From Artemisia argyi (Eukaryota; Streptophyta; Magnoliopsida; Asterales; Asteraceae), in the NCBI GenBank assembly GCA_030686995.1, contig CM060697.1, positions 100,968,772-101,032,771 of the forward strand: 64,000 nucleotides of DNA. The letters run 5' to 3'. Position numbers and translations under genes: made by a program. Positions 23,346 through 34,489 of the stretch are shown one piece after another. How positions within the stretch are numbered: position 1 is the first letter of the stretch; every line of letters starts with the position of its first letter. The notes beneath the pieces were generated by a model, which was not told the DNA's origin, made no database searches, and saw only the letters and a program-made list of their open reading frames with translations.

Positions 23346-24549
23346 CGGTTTCTAAACGAAAAACGTCAAATATGTATGCCTATTATCAAACAGTATATAT
23401 ACATAATTCTTTAGCATCCAACAAATATAATATAAATTCAGAAAAATTCATTCCAATCAACTTCGTATTTGTTGTGGAAGTCATTATATTGTTTCACAAC
23501 TTGGCTTGTCTCATCAGTCGACAGTCATCTCCCAAACCAATAATTAGTTTTTCTTTTTTTTCCCATTCCTAAAATATCACAACACACCAAGACCCAAATG
23601 TTTGGCCAAGGAGGGTCTCGGCCCCCCAAATGTTTGGGCTGCTTGTGTAAAATAATAGAACTTTTAGGGGTAATATACTTCTCAAAACAAAAGTCCCTAA
23701 ATTCAATTCTCGGTAACAAATTGGCCGATAACCAGTTTTATATGCATGATTGTATATTGAATAGCCAATAGGTTATTTGAAATTTTTAATAAACTTCTTT
23801 TAGATAAACAGTGTATTATGAGGTTCTCATGCAATGATTATATTGATCTTTAATCTTTTAACCTAACTTTTTCTTTTGTAATTACGGCCAGCTACATTTT
23901 TCAAATTTCAAGTTCGGGACTTCGAGCGTTCTTAGTTGCAATATTCTTGCTTTATCGTTACCGTTGATCTCTATTTCATATATGACCGTGAAAGGTTTTT
24001 ATGTACAAACAACTTTTGAAATATTTAGCGATTTCGGCCCTCTCATAAAAAAAAGTTCCGCTACTGCTCACATCCTCATTTTATACCACCGTATACTGCT
24101 ACTCTACGTCAACATACAAGTAACCAAAATTGGTCGATCTCTAACAAGCTAGAAACTGTATTGTTCAATTACACAATAAACATATCCGATTAATTTCATC
24201 TACTGTTACTAAAACCTGACGGTTACTGGTCGGCGGTTCAACCCTGGTCGGGTTGTCGACTAAAACCCAACGGTTCAATCTGGTCTAACTTTCAAGCAAA
24301 ACCCAGCTTACAACGGACCATTCACCCCTCCGGTTTTTAAAACGTTACAACCGGCCAGGTCGAACTGGTTTTTAAAACGTTACTCTTTTGTAATGATATA
24401 ACTTTCAAATCGAGATGTATAAATAGATTTGCGGGAAATCAAATTGTGAAACTAAAGCCAATCATGTCAAGACTAAAGAAAACCAATAAGAAAAATATCC
24501 TTAGAAAGACATGAACTAATCATAGTTTAGGTCCTTCATGTTATTATAA
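23346..24549. other. Intergenic DNA with GC-rich imperfect repeats
   Basis: No gene. GGTTCAAC / CCGGTTTTTAAAACGTTAC motifs repeat at 24225-24390 in both orientations. Confidence 0.4.
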
Positions 24550-24555
24550 TTTATT
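24550..24555 (-). terminator. Poly(A) signal of the UGT gene
   Basis: On the minus strand AATAAA follows the TGA stop directly, with TTATAATAAC after it. It would serve as the near-upstream element for 3' processing. Confidence 0.5.
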
Positions 24556-25908
24556 TCAAGCATCATCCAAGAAAGCTTGGAGATTAATGGTGGAGGATCC
24601 ACCATTGTTGACAGCTTTTCTTGCTAAGTCCTTCCATTTCTCTGCATTTCTCCTCATCTCTTCATTTCCCATCACCATTTTAACACACCTCTCAATCTCC
24701 TTCCCGTCAACCACTTCATGTCCCTCCCTCTTCCTCACGCGAACCCCAGTTTTCCACACATCTTCCATCATCTTTGCATTCGTCCCCTGATCTGTCCACT
24801 GTGGAAATGCCACAGTAGGAACACCAGCAGCCAATGCCTCCACAGTTGAATTCCACCCACAATGCGTAACAAAACAACCAATTGCTTGGTGGCTCAATAC
24901 CTCAACTTGAGAGCACCAACCCACTATCATCCCTTGTTTTTTCATCTCATCAATCTTGGTTAATTCGCATGTTTCTCCACCGTCTCTTATGACCCATAAA
25001 AACGGTCGCCCACTCTCCAACAACCCATTCGCCATCTCCTCTGCTTGATCAAATGATAAAGTTGACATACTTCCAAATGAAACATACACAACTGAAGACT
25101 TGGGTTTTGTATTTAGCCATTTTATGTAATCTTCAACCGATTTTTCAAATAAGTCACCACCAAATGAATTGTCTGACGGGTCTTGTCCATCTAGGAACGC
25201 TGATGGGATTAAAGGTCCAATCGGGAGTAGCTCAAGATTCTTGAGTGCTTTGATGGGTTCAACTTCAAGTTCATTGAAAGTACTAACAAGTACTCTTGGA
25301 TTTTCTCCGAGTACATCGATATGATCTTTGAAAAGTGGTATAGCAAAATCGTGCTCTTTCGGTCTGGACGGCAAGAAAAAGGTTGGTAGATCACATGAGT
25401 TGAGGGGTGGCAATCCTGGTAAGGTAATTGCAACCGACGGGTTGTTGTTACTACAAGAAATGAGATCTCCAAACCCATTGAAATAATAATAGTAAAGATC
25501 CAAAATAGTAGCTGATTGGCACCAAAGAAGAGTGGATTTGATACCATGGGTTTTAGCCACCCCAGCTGCCCATGGTACAATGGTGGTATATACCAAATGG
25601 TCAAACGGGTTACCAGAAGCCGCAGCAGATCGAATGATATCAGAGACAGCAGGAGCACCATTAGTAGCGAAATCTGAGCAGAATTGTTCCAAGGTTTCGT
25701 TTGATTTTTGGTAATTTTCAGATATTGGAGCAAAGGTTAGGCCATAATGGGTTGTTTGCTTCTCGATACGACGTACCACCGACATATTTGTGCAAAATGT
25801 GACCTCCTCGACACCCATATTAAGGATGCGTTTGGCGAATTGAAGTGACGGGTTAATGTGACCTTGTCCCGGAAACACAACAATTAGGATTCTACGGTGG
25901 GCTGTCAT
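24556..25908 (-). CDS. UDP-glycosyltransferase, family 1, probably UGT75 group
   Basis: A single uninterrupted exon of 450 residues, the usual size and layout for a plant family 1 UGT. It would transfer a sugar, probably glucose from UDP-glucose, to a hydroxyl or carboxyl of a small molecule in the cytosol. The N-terminus (MTAHRRILIVVFPGQGHINP) has the catalytic His at residue 17. The PSPG sugar-donor box spans residues 331-374, starting WCSQVEVLSHQ and ending QWTDQ; the final Gln is the usual mark of glucose users. VYT at about 106-108 replaces the catalytic-Asp position, which I recall as normal for UGT75. Known UGT75 substrates include anthocyanins (5-O), crocetin, auxin and abscisic acid; sequence alone does not decide. 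The frame stays open upstream to 25944 but has no earlier ATG. The only gene here that looks functional. Confidence 0.93.
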   Translation of the reverse strand: MTAHRRILIVVFPGQGHINPSLQFAKRILNMGVEEVTFCTNMSVVRRIEKQTTHYGLTFAPISENYQKSNETLEQFCSDFATNGAPAVSDIIRSAAASGNPFDHLVYTTIVPWAAGVAKTHGIKSTLLWCQSATILDLYYYYFNGFGDLISCSNNNPSVAITLPGLPPLNSCDLPTFFLPSRPKEHDFAIPLFKDHIDVLGENPRVLVSTFNELEVEPIKALKNLELLPIGPLIPSAFLDGQDPSDNSFGGDLFEKSVEDYIKWLNTKPKSSVVYVSFGSMSTLSFDQAEEMANGLLESGRPFLWVIRDGGETCELTKIDEMKKQGMIVGWCSQVEVLSHQAIGCFVTHCGWNSTVEALAAGVPTVAFPQWTDQGTNAKMMEDVWKTGVRVRKREGHEVVDGKEIERCVKMVMGNEEMRRNAEKWKDLARKAVNNGGSSTINLQAFLDDA

Positions 25909-25977
25909 TGCGGCCAGGGAGGTTGGTGTTTGTTTTTTAAACAAAGAGAGAATGAGTCAGTTTTAACACGAAGTCAC

Positions 25978-25988
25978 TTATATATAAA
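25978..25988 (-). promoter_or_regulatory. TATA box of the UGT gene
   Basis: The minus strand reads TTTTATATATAAGTG about 70-80 bases upstream of the ATG at 25908. That would place transcription start near 25950 with a leader of about 40 bases. Confidence 0.6.
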
Positions 25989-26447
25989 AGCTTATACGTA
26001 TCACGTTAATGAAGTCCACCATTTATAGTATTATTATATTTAGAGTCGTCTCGTTTGGTGAACATGACATCATTAAACTTTGCGTATGGCACCCATAAAG
26101 CACTAAACATTCGTAACTAGTTTTAATACGTGCACACCGGGCTTAGACGTAAAATTTTAATTAAGTATTAATTTTGCAATTGTTATTTTAAAGTATATTG
26201 ATCGACTTGAGTGGCTGCTTCTATTCCAGTTGCCACTAATCTTAATGAGAAAGAGCTTGTGATGTAGTTAAGCGTAGATTATGTTACTGTTTTTTATTTT
26301 AACGGAGTTGTAATCGAAACTTTCTTTTTGGTCTTAGACTCTTAGTTGAAGATGTTGAATGGTTTTTGGTTGCACCTGAGTTACACTTGAATGACGTTGT
26401 TGAAAATGTTTGAAGAATTGAAGATGTTTTACCTGATAGTTCAGAAG

Positions 26448-26485
<38 letters not shown>

Positions 26486-26615
26486 TTTATTTTATTTTAT
26501 TTTATAGGTTTTAGCTTATAGCGTTTATTCTTACGGGTTAGTAAACGAAGGCATTTGTTTATTTTCAATTTACGAATTAGTTTGTTCTTTTATATTGGTT
26601 GTTAATTTATTATTA
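25989..26615. other. Intergenic DNA upstream of the UGT gene
   Basis: Contains a poly(T) run at about 26451-26480. The UGT promoter must lie in its left part; no specific operator motif is claimed. Confidence 0.5.
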
Positions 26616-27450
26616 GAGTAAATTGCATGGTTCGTCCATGTGGTTTGGCCAAAATCCCTAATTGAGTCCTTGTTTTTTCAGTTGCGCCAATTGAGTCCTT
26701 ATTTTGAAACTATGTAACATTGCTAGTTCTTATCGCTAACTGTCGTTATCTCAATTGGCAAAGTTAGTCCATTAACCAAACGATCATTTGCAACGTTAGT
26801 CCTTTTACTAACGATCGTTAGTTCAAAAAAAATTTTGAAAAATTCGAAAAAAATTCTAAAAATTTTTTGTTTAAAAAAATAATTTGAAAAAAAAAATTCT
26901 AATAAAATTAATTCTTAAAAAATTCGAAAATTTTTCTAAAAAAAACTTTGACGAAATTTTTTTTTCCAAAAAAAAATAATTTGAAAAAAAAAATTCTAAT
27001 AAAATTATTTCTTAAAAAATTCCTAAAAAAAATTTTGACGAAATTTTTTTTTTCCAAAAAAACAATAATTTGAAGAAAAAAAATTTTCTAATAAAAACTT
27101 TTCGTAAAAAATTCGGAAAAATTTCTAAAAAAAAATTGACGAATTTTTTAAGAAATAATTTTATTAGAATTTTTTTTTCAAATTATTTTTTTTGAAAAAA
27201 AAATTTAGAATTTTTTTCGAATTTTTCAAATTATTTTTTTTGGACAAACGATCGTTAGTAAAAGGACTAACGTTGCAAATGATTGTTTGGTTAATGGACT
27301 AACTTTGCCAATTGAGATAACGACAGTTAGCGATAAGGACTAACAGTGTTACATAGTTTCTGAATAAGGACTCAATTGACGCAATTGAAAAAATAAGGAC
27401 TCAATTAAGGATTTTAGCCAAATCTCATAGATGAACCATGTAATTTACTC
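26616..27450. mobile_element. Mutator-type MITE with long inverted repeats, 835 bp
   Basis: Nearly the whole element folds back: GAGTAAATTGCATGGTTC at the left faces GAACCATGTAATTTACTC at the right, and the arms (AATTGAGTCCTTATTTTG, AACTGTCGTTATCTCAATTG, AACGATCGTTAG) are matched for about 210 bp each. Both sides carry the same nine bases TTATTATTA (26607-26615 and 27451-27459), the duplication length of Mutator-like elements. The middle is A/T-rich with repeated AATTTTTT and AAAATTC blocks. No transposase. Confidence 0.85.
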
Positions 27451-27459
27451 TTATTATTA

Positions 27460-27771
27460 TTGGTTTGTGTTATTAGTCCTAGGATACCTTGCCACGCGAT
27501 CCACGTTTCTTGGAAGAATTCTGCTCCACCGTAAACAAATAATGGCTCATTTTCCACCTTTATGCTAATATATAAAGAGCTCTAAATTGGTGGCCACAGA
27601 TGGTGAAAAGCCAAAAGTAGAGACGAAAAGATAAGTGGGTCAATCAATGGGTCAAGACAGGTTAAAGGGTATTTTTATTACATGTATGAGTTGAAAACAT
27701 AACATGTCGGTGATTTTAGTGTCATTTACTATTTTAGGTAATTACGATTTACTAGATACCATTAGATTTCG
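27460..27771. other. Intergenic DNA, no feature seen
   Basis: AT-rich spacer between the Mutator-type MITE and the 172-bp duplication. Confidence 0.5.
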
Positions 27772-28114
27772 TATTAAGCTCAGATACGAGTTAGGGAAGT
27801 GTGGAGTGCACACTCGTTGAGCTAATATGTTTCTCGAAAAGAAAAAAGATGTGAGGGTCAAGGGGTCGCGCCCCTTGCGGGGTCAATGGGCAGATCCCTT
27901 TACAACCTAAATGATTTTCATGAATCGGTATTATAGGATTTCCTATTAAGCTTGAATACAAGTTAGGGAAGTGTGGAGTGCACACTCGTTGAGCTAATAT
28001 GTTTTTCGCCTAGACAAAAGATGGTCAAAGGGGTCGCGCGCCCTTGCGGGGTCAATAGGCAGATCCACTTGCAACCTAAATGATTTTCATGAATCGGTAT
28101 TATAGGATTTCCTA
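27772..28114. repeat. Tandem duplication, two ~172-bp units
   Basis: Unit 1 is 27772-27943 and unit 2 is 27944-28114. Both contain AGTTAGGGAAGTGTGGAGTG, CACTCGTTGAGCTAATATG, a GGGGTCGCG...CCTTGCGGGGTC hairpin-like block, and TATTATAGGATTTCCTAT. The units differ by a few substitutions and small indels. The GC-rich block resembles LTR sequence, but no element was assigned. Confidence 0.85.
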
Positions 28115-29459
<1,345 letters not shown>

Positions 29460-29790
29460 TATTTATGACACACTATTTTTTATGACACATTAAATTTCTT
29501 GATAAATATATAGTGACACATAATATTTTTTATTGACACGTTTTTGGAGACAAACTATACCTTTTGACACACGTAGTTTTATAATACATTTTTAGTGACA
29601 CACTAAGTTTTTTTAACAATTTCTTTGCGACACACTTAGTTTTATAATACATTTTTAGTGACACACATAGTTGTTTGATACCTTTGTAGTGATACACTAA
29701 TTTGTTAACACACTTTTTTTGACATACTATGTTTGTGAAACACTTATTTGAATGATACATTTAAATGATACACTAACTTTTTTGCTACAT
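29460..29790. repeat. Degenerate GACACACT tandem repeat
   Basis: About a dozen degenerate units of roughly 20-30 bp around GTGACACACTAAGTTTT and variants (GACACATTAAA, GATACACTAA). Too diverged for an exact period by eye. Confidence 0.6.
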
Positions 29791-29816
29791 TTTAAATTAG
29801 ATATAAGATCATTTGA

Positions 29817-30440
29817 GGACCAAACTTTTTTTACATACCAAGGGACTAATCTCCACCCTCCATCTTTCCTCCATCTTTATTTGATCTAATGGATGAGATT
29901 AACCCAACAATTTAAAAAACCCACTTTCACCCTTTTTTTCAAATATTAATATCTTTCAAACCGTTAATCGTTAAGCGAAAAAAAAATATACCGTTACGAC
30001 GAGCATTTAATTATCTTTCTATAGATAGGCTAATTGATATATTTTCGACAAATTTTTTTTTTCGTTTTTTTCACGTTTTTTTTCGTGGCCGAAAAAATCA
30101 TATATGATATTACATATCATATCATATATGATATTACATATCATATATGATATTATATGTTATATCATATATGATATTTTTTCGGCCACGAAAAAAAAAC
30201 GTGAAAAAAATGATTTTTTTTTTTAATTTTTCGAAAGTATATCAAAGTGCCCGTCTATAGAAAGATAATTAAATGCCCATCGCGATGGTGTAATTATTTT
30301 CGCTTAACGATTAACGGTTTAAGAGATATTTAAATTATAAAAAATGGGTGAAATAATAAAATGCTTTTAATCTCATCCATTGATTTCCTTTTTAGATGGA
30401 TGATAGGGATGAGTCCCTTAGTATGTAAGGAATGTTTGGT
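29817..30440. mobile_element. Foldback MITE with a palindromic core (family F, copy 2)
   Basis: GACCAAAC...ACATACCAAGGGACT at the left faces AGTCCCTTAGTATGTAAGG...GTTTGGTT at the right. Inner arms: AAACCGTTAATCGTTAAGCG against CGCTTAACGATTAACGGTTT, and TTTCTATAGATAGGC against GTCTATAGAAAGATAAT. The core (30095-30180) repeats ATCATATATGATAT, flanked by TTTTTTTTCGTGGCCGAAAA and its complement. The arms are homologous to the element at 10876-11548. No target duplication was identified. Confidence 0.7.
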
Positions 30441-31203
30441 TTGTAGAATAACTCGACTCTTTAAATTAAGCACTTAGTATTGTGACACAAAAATGATTGT
30501 TAGGATACGTAAAATCTAATACTTTGACAAATATTTAATTTGAAAAACTAAAGGTTTATGCATATCCAGTTTAGCAATGACACACAAGTGTATTATGACT
30601 AATAAATATATAAACCATCATAACTAAATTACAATGCTCTACTCCGTTTTGTGCTTGTAGTCTTCCAGTTGACCCCTTCCTTTCAATTGATATTGATAGT
30701 TTAATATTTTATTTTTCAATTGACGCCTAAAAGAGAACACTGGTGGAATTTACAAGATTGTTTTCCTTGTATCACTCTTCGATTTGATTAAGAAAAACCA
30801 CAAAAAGAGGAATTAATTAGGCACACTTGTGCAAAAGAAAAAATAGGCACGCTTGTGCACTTCTGCAAGGTCGATATTGTAGTTAAGACCAAAAGTTGTT
30901 TATATTTCGAATATATATACAAGAAAACTAAGTCAAAACCTTAGGATTAATTTTAAATTTCGAAAATCGAAAGGGTGTTTGTGATTTGGCGTTCGTGGTT
31001 ATGTTCAAAGAATGGGAAAAAGTGTTTTTGTAAGATTTATTATTGTTGGGACATAAATTACTAAGATTACTATGATACCCTTAATGACATTAATTAAGCA
31101 ATTCATTAAATTAATTTTGATCTTGACCCATCAAGTTTGATCCAATGGTCTACAAGTGTACCTATTATTTTTATTTTAAGCTTGTTCACCACATGAACAC
31201 AAA

Positions 31204-31205
<2 letters not shown>
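30441..31205. other. Intergenic DNA, no feature seen
   Basis: AT-rich, no coding signal. Confidence 0.5.

Positions 31206-31287
<82 letters not shown>
31206..31287. repeat. (AT)n microsatellite, ~82 bp
   Basis: Uninterrupted AT repeat. Confidence 0.98.
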
Positions 31288-31288
<1 letters not shown>

Positions 31289-32051
31289 TTATCTATAACA
31301 ATCACCTAAATATGTAAGAAACAAAGAAAATAGTTGGTATCCCAATCTTTGGTTTTGTTTATCTGAGCATGCATGATCTTGTGTGATTTTCATAGTACCT
31401 GCGTATGATAACCAAATTAAGAAAAAAAGAAGACCAAGTTAATTACAAAGATCTAAAAGATGTGTGAATCATCTCCAAAATGTTGCAAAAGAGAATTTAT
31501 ATACCGCTACCAACAATCAAATATCTAAAAGATGTGTGAATCATCTTCAAATGTACATACTAAATGTGATTTTGGCCGGTTTATATAGGCATGAATTAGG
31601 TTAAATCATTAATTATTCTTGCAACTTTTCGCAATCCTTGCACTTCATCTAACCGGCTTTTAATTCTATACTAAATGCTATGTGATCAACTCGGGCAACC
31701 CTTGCACTTCACCTCCTTTCATGATTGCATAAATATTATGAGGCTGCATTGAATTCCGAGCATTAGCTATCTTGTACTCTATGCAACTACTAAACGACTC
31801 CGACTTGTTTCTAACTCTAAAACTCTATCATCATAACTCCACATTAAATTTAGGGACTAAATCTTATAGTATTATAGATATTCAAGTTTTAACTATATGT
31901 TTAACATATAGTTAGAAACATACCTAAATCAGAAGCTGAACTCTAATATGAACGGCTTTGGGTTAGAAACATACGACAACAACAACATACCTAAAACAAA
32001 AGCAAAACTCTAATATAAAGATGTTGTGCACCTTCCGCATCAGCATACTGT
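31288..32051. other. Intergenic DNA with a short direct repeat
   Basis: ATCTAAAAGATGTGTGAATC occurs at about 31450 and 31520, each followed by near-identical sequence, giving a ~32-bp direct repeat. No gene recognised. Confidence 0.45.
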
Positions 32052-32059
32052 CTTGTATC

Positions 32060-32375
32060 CAGGGGCGGACCTATATAGTAGGTTTGGGGTGGCGGTGCCA
32101 CCTATGGCTAGCCGAAAACGATAAGATTTTAGTGTAGTTTTCTTTTTTTTTTTACCTTTTTCCGAAAGTGCCCCCGAACCAAAATTCAAATTGCCCCACC
32201 TACATGATAAAATCCAATATTTAACACTTTCAAACCTTATAAATCATTCATCTCCAAGTAAAAATACTTAATTTATCATTTCGATCCTACTTTTTTCTTC
32301 CACATTTTGCTGCTATAGTAAAAAAAAATAATAAAAATAAATCCCCCACATCTTATTTTCCCAGTTCCGCCACTG
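32060..32375. mobile_element. hAT-type MITE, 316 bp
   Basis: The ends CAGGGGCGGACC and GTTCCGCCACTG are imperfect inverted repeats. Each is flanked by the same eight bases CTTGTATC (32052-32059 and 32376-32383), the duplication length of hAT elements. No coding sequence. Its right part was later amplified together with adjacent host DNA. Confidence 0.85.
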
Positions 32376-32886
32376 CTTGTATCCATAAGATTGACAGCCA
32401 AATATGCGCAACCTGAGCCGTCTCGAGTAAAATGCATGTTAGCGTATCATTCATCTCCAAGTAAAAATACTTGATTTATCATTTCGATCCTATTTTTTTC
32501 TTCCACATTTTGCTGCTATAGTAAAAAAAATATATAAAAATAAATAAATAAAATAAAATAAAATCCTCCACATCTTATTTTCCCGATTCCGCCACTGCAT
32601 GTATCCATAAGATTGACAGCCAAATATGCGCAACCTGAGCCGTCTCGAGTAAAATGCATGTTAGTGTATCATTCATCTCTAAGTAAAAATACTTGATTTA
32701 TCATTTTGATCCTACTTTTTCTTTCGCATTTTGCTACTATAGTAAAAAAATAAAAAATAAAAATAAATAAATAAAATAAAATCTCCCACATCTTATTTTC
32801 CCGGTTCCGTCACTGCTTGTATCCATAAGATTGACAGCCAAATATGCTCAACCTGAGCCGTCTCGAGTAAAATGCATGTTAGCGTA
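32244..32886. repeat. Three-unit tandem array of MITE right half plus host flank
   Basis: Units at 32244-32446, 32447-32668 and 32669-32886 (203, 222 and 218 bp). Each runs from TCATTCATCTC inside the hAT MITE through its right terminus (CCGCCACTG or CCGTCACTG) and the duplication CTTGTATC (CATGTATC in unit 2), into host sequence ending AAAATGCATGTTAGYGTA. The joins lie between TTAGYGTA and TCATTCATC, with perhaps 2-3 bp of microhomology. The units differ mainly in an A-rich tract. Confidence 0.85.
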
Positions 32887-33366
32887 AACAGTGCACAAAC
32901 AATTTTTTTTTTTTGCAAATATCGTGACATTAACTCAAGCTCAAGGTGGTCAATAAATGCTTTTGACCCGTCGGGCAATCTCACATTTTTTAATGGGAAC
33001 ATCTACCAACAATCTAGAGTTGAGCTTCTAAGACACCCGGATGCGTCATTTAATTCAAATAGATCAGCTGGGTTTTTGAATTCAAACTGGTCAGACGGGT
33101 CATCATGCTGAAATGGGTCAGATGGATCTTTGTATTAAGATGGGTCAAGTTGCATACACTGATTGGGCCAACACATTGACAAATACATCTGAATATAAAT
33201 AAATTGGTATGCTCCTAATGATGTTATAGAATAACTAGTTATAATACATGTGCACGCACAGGGTTTTTAAATTTTTTTTTTAATTATGTAATATTATCGA
33301 TTAAAAAATAAATCACTTAACATGTTTCAAATGATTTTACTTGGTAGACTAAAAATAAAAAACCAC

Positions 33367-33368
<2 letters not shown>
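32887..33368. other. Intergenic DNA with a possible minus-strand Helitron end
   Basis: ACTAGTTATAAT at 33234-33245 followed by GTGCACGCAC resembles the reverse complement of a Helitron 3' end (hairpin then CTAGT). A short frame at 32872-33111 shows no domain. Confidence 0.3.
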
Positions 33369-33461
<93 letters not shown>

Positions 33462-33470
33462 ATATATATA
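33369..33470. repeat. (AT)n microsatellite, ~100 bp
   Basis: AT repeat with one small interruption near 33450. Confidence 0.98.
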
Positions 33471-34480
33471 CACCTATTATTTTAAAAAATGTTTTTGAAT
33501 TAAAAATAATATTTTATTATTCAAACAAAATCAAATGATGATATTTGACTTGGATAAGTTGTTAGTGATATATGCTTTTATTTTGCAAACATGTGCTATG
33601 AATTTACGATGTGTTTTGTAAGTGCGATATTTCTTTTACTTATATTTTCATTAAAATCTGTAGCATATTTAAATAGCTTTGAAGATTGATTTATTTCCTT
33701 GATTATGAATAACAATCATACCATGTTTACCAATATACATTTTTGTTCGAAAAATTTACTTGCATAAGTAAATTATAAATTCATGAAAAAAATGACAAAG
33801 AGTACATTCGCAAGTCTTTTAGAATTGTTTGAATCCTTACCAACCTTTCACTTTAGTGCAACTTTCTTCACAATTGGTCTAAATTATCAGGGTAAAAGAC
33901 ACCCATATTTTAGACCGTTGGTTGACATCCATAGTGTTATCAATGACAGCAAATACCTGCTAAGTTTCATTAACTCATTCAAAGACACCAGCTAAGAATT
34001 CCAACCATAAAATTCCCTATATAGGCACTAAAGCACATCTTTGGTACATTAAAATACATTCATGTATTATCTAAATCAGCAACTCAACTTAATTATACAT
34101 TCATACCTTGAGCAAGCGTAGAAAATTCTTCCACGACAATCATGTGCTAATACTTAATCCTCCTTTAAAAAACGCACATAACAAATTGCACTACATTTTA
34201 GTGTGTGCGATAAGATCATAAAACTACAAACACCACTAACATGTTGCATTATAGTGAGGATAACAACAAAGTTAGTCCTAACATCAAATAAGAAAACTTC
34301 ATATTAGAACTAAAGGGGTGTTTGGTAATGCTTATTAAAGGTGCTTATTGGCTTATTCAATTACCATAACTCAATAAGTTTATGATAAAGCTATAAGCTT
34401 TTTTGAGAAGCTTAATAAAAAAAACCTCTGAACTCACAACTAATTCTATCATAGCTTAGTGTGTTTGTAGTAAAAACACA
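33471..34480. other. Intergenic DNA, no gene recognised
   Basis: AT-rich. GGGTGTTTGGTAATGCTTATT at about 34316 looks like a MITE left end; its right end was not found, possibly because the Pack-MULE inserted nearby. Confidence 0.4.
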
Positions 34481-34489
34481 AATATTAAA

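Noticed and set aside
32793..33111. Overlapping frames on both strands around 32.8-33.1 kb
   Set aside because: No recognisable domain; they overlap the tandem MITE array and host flank.
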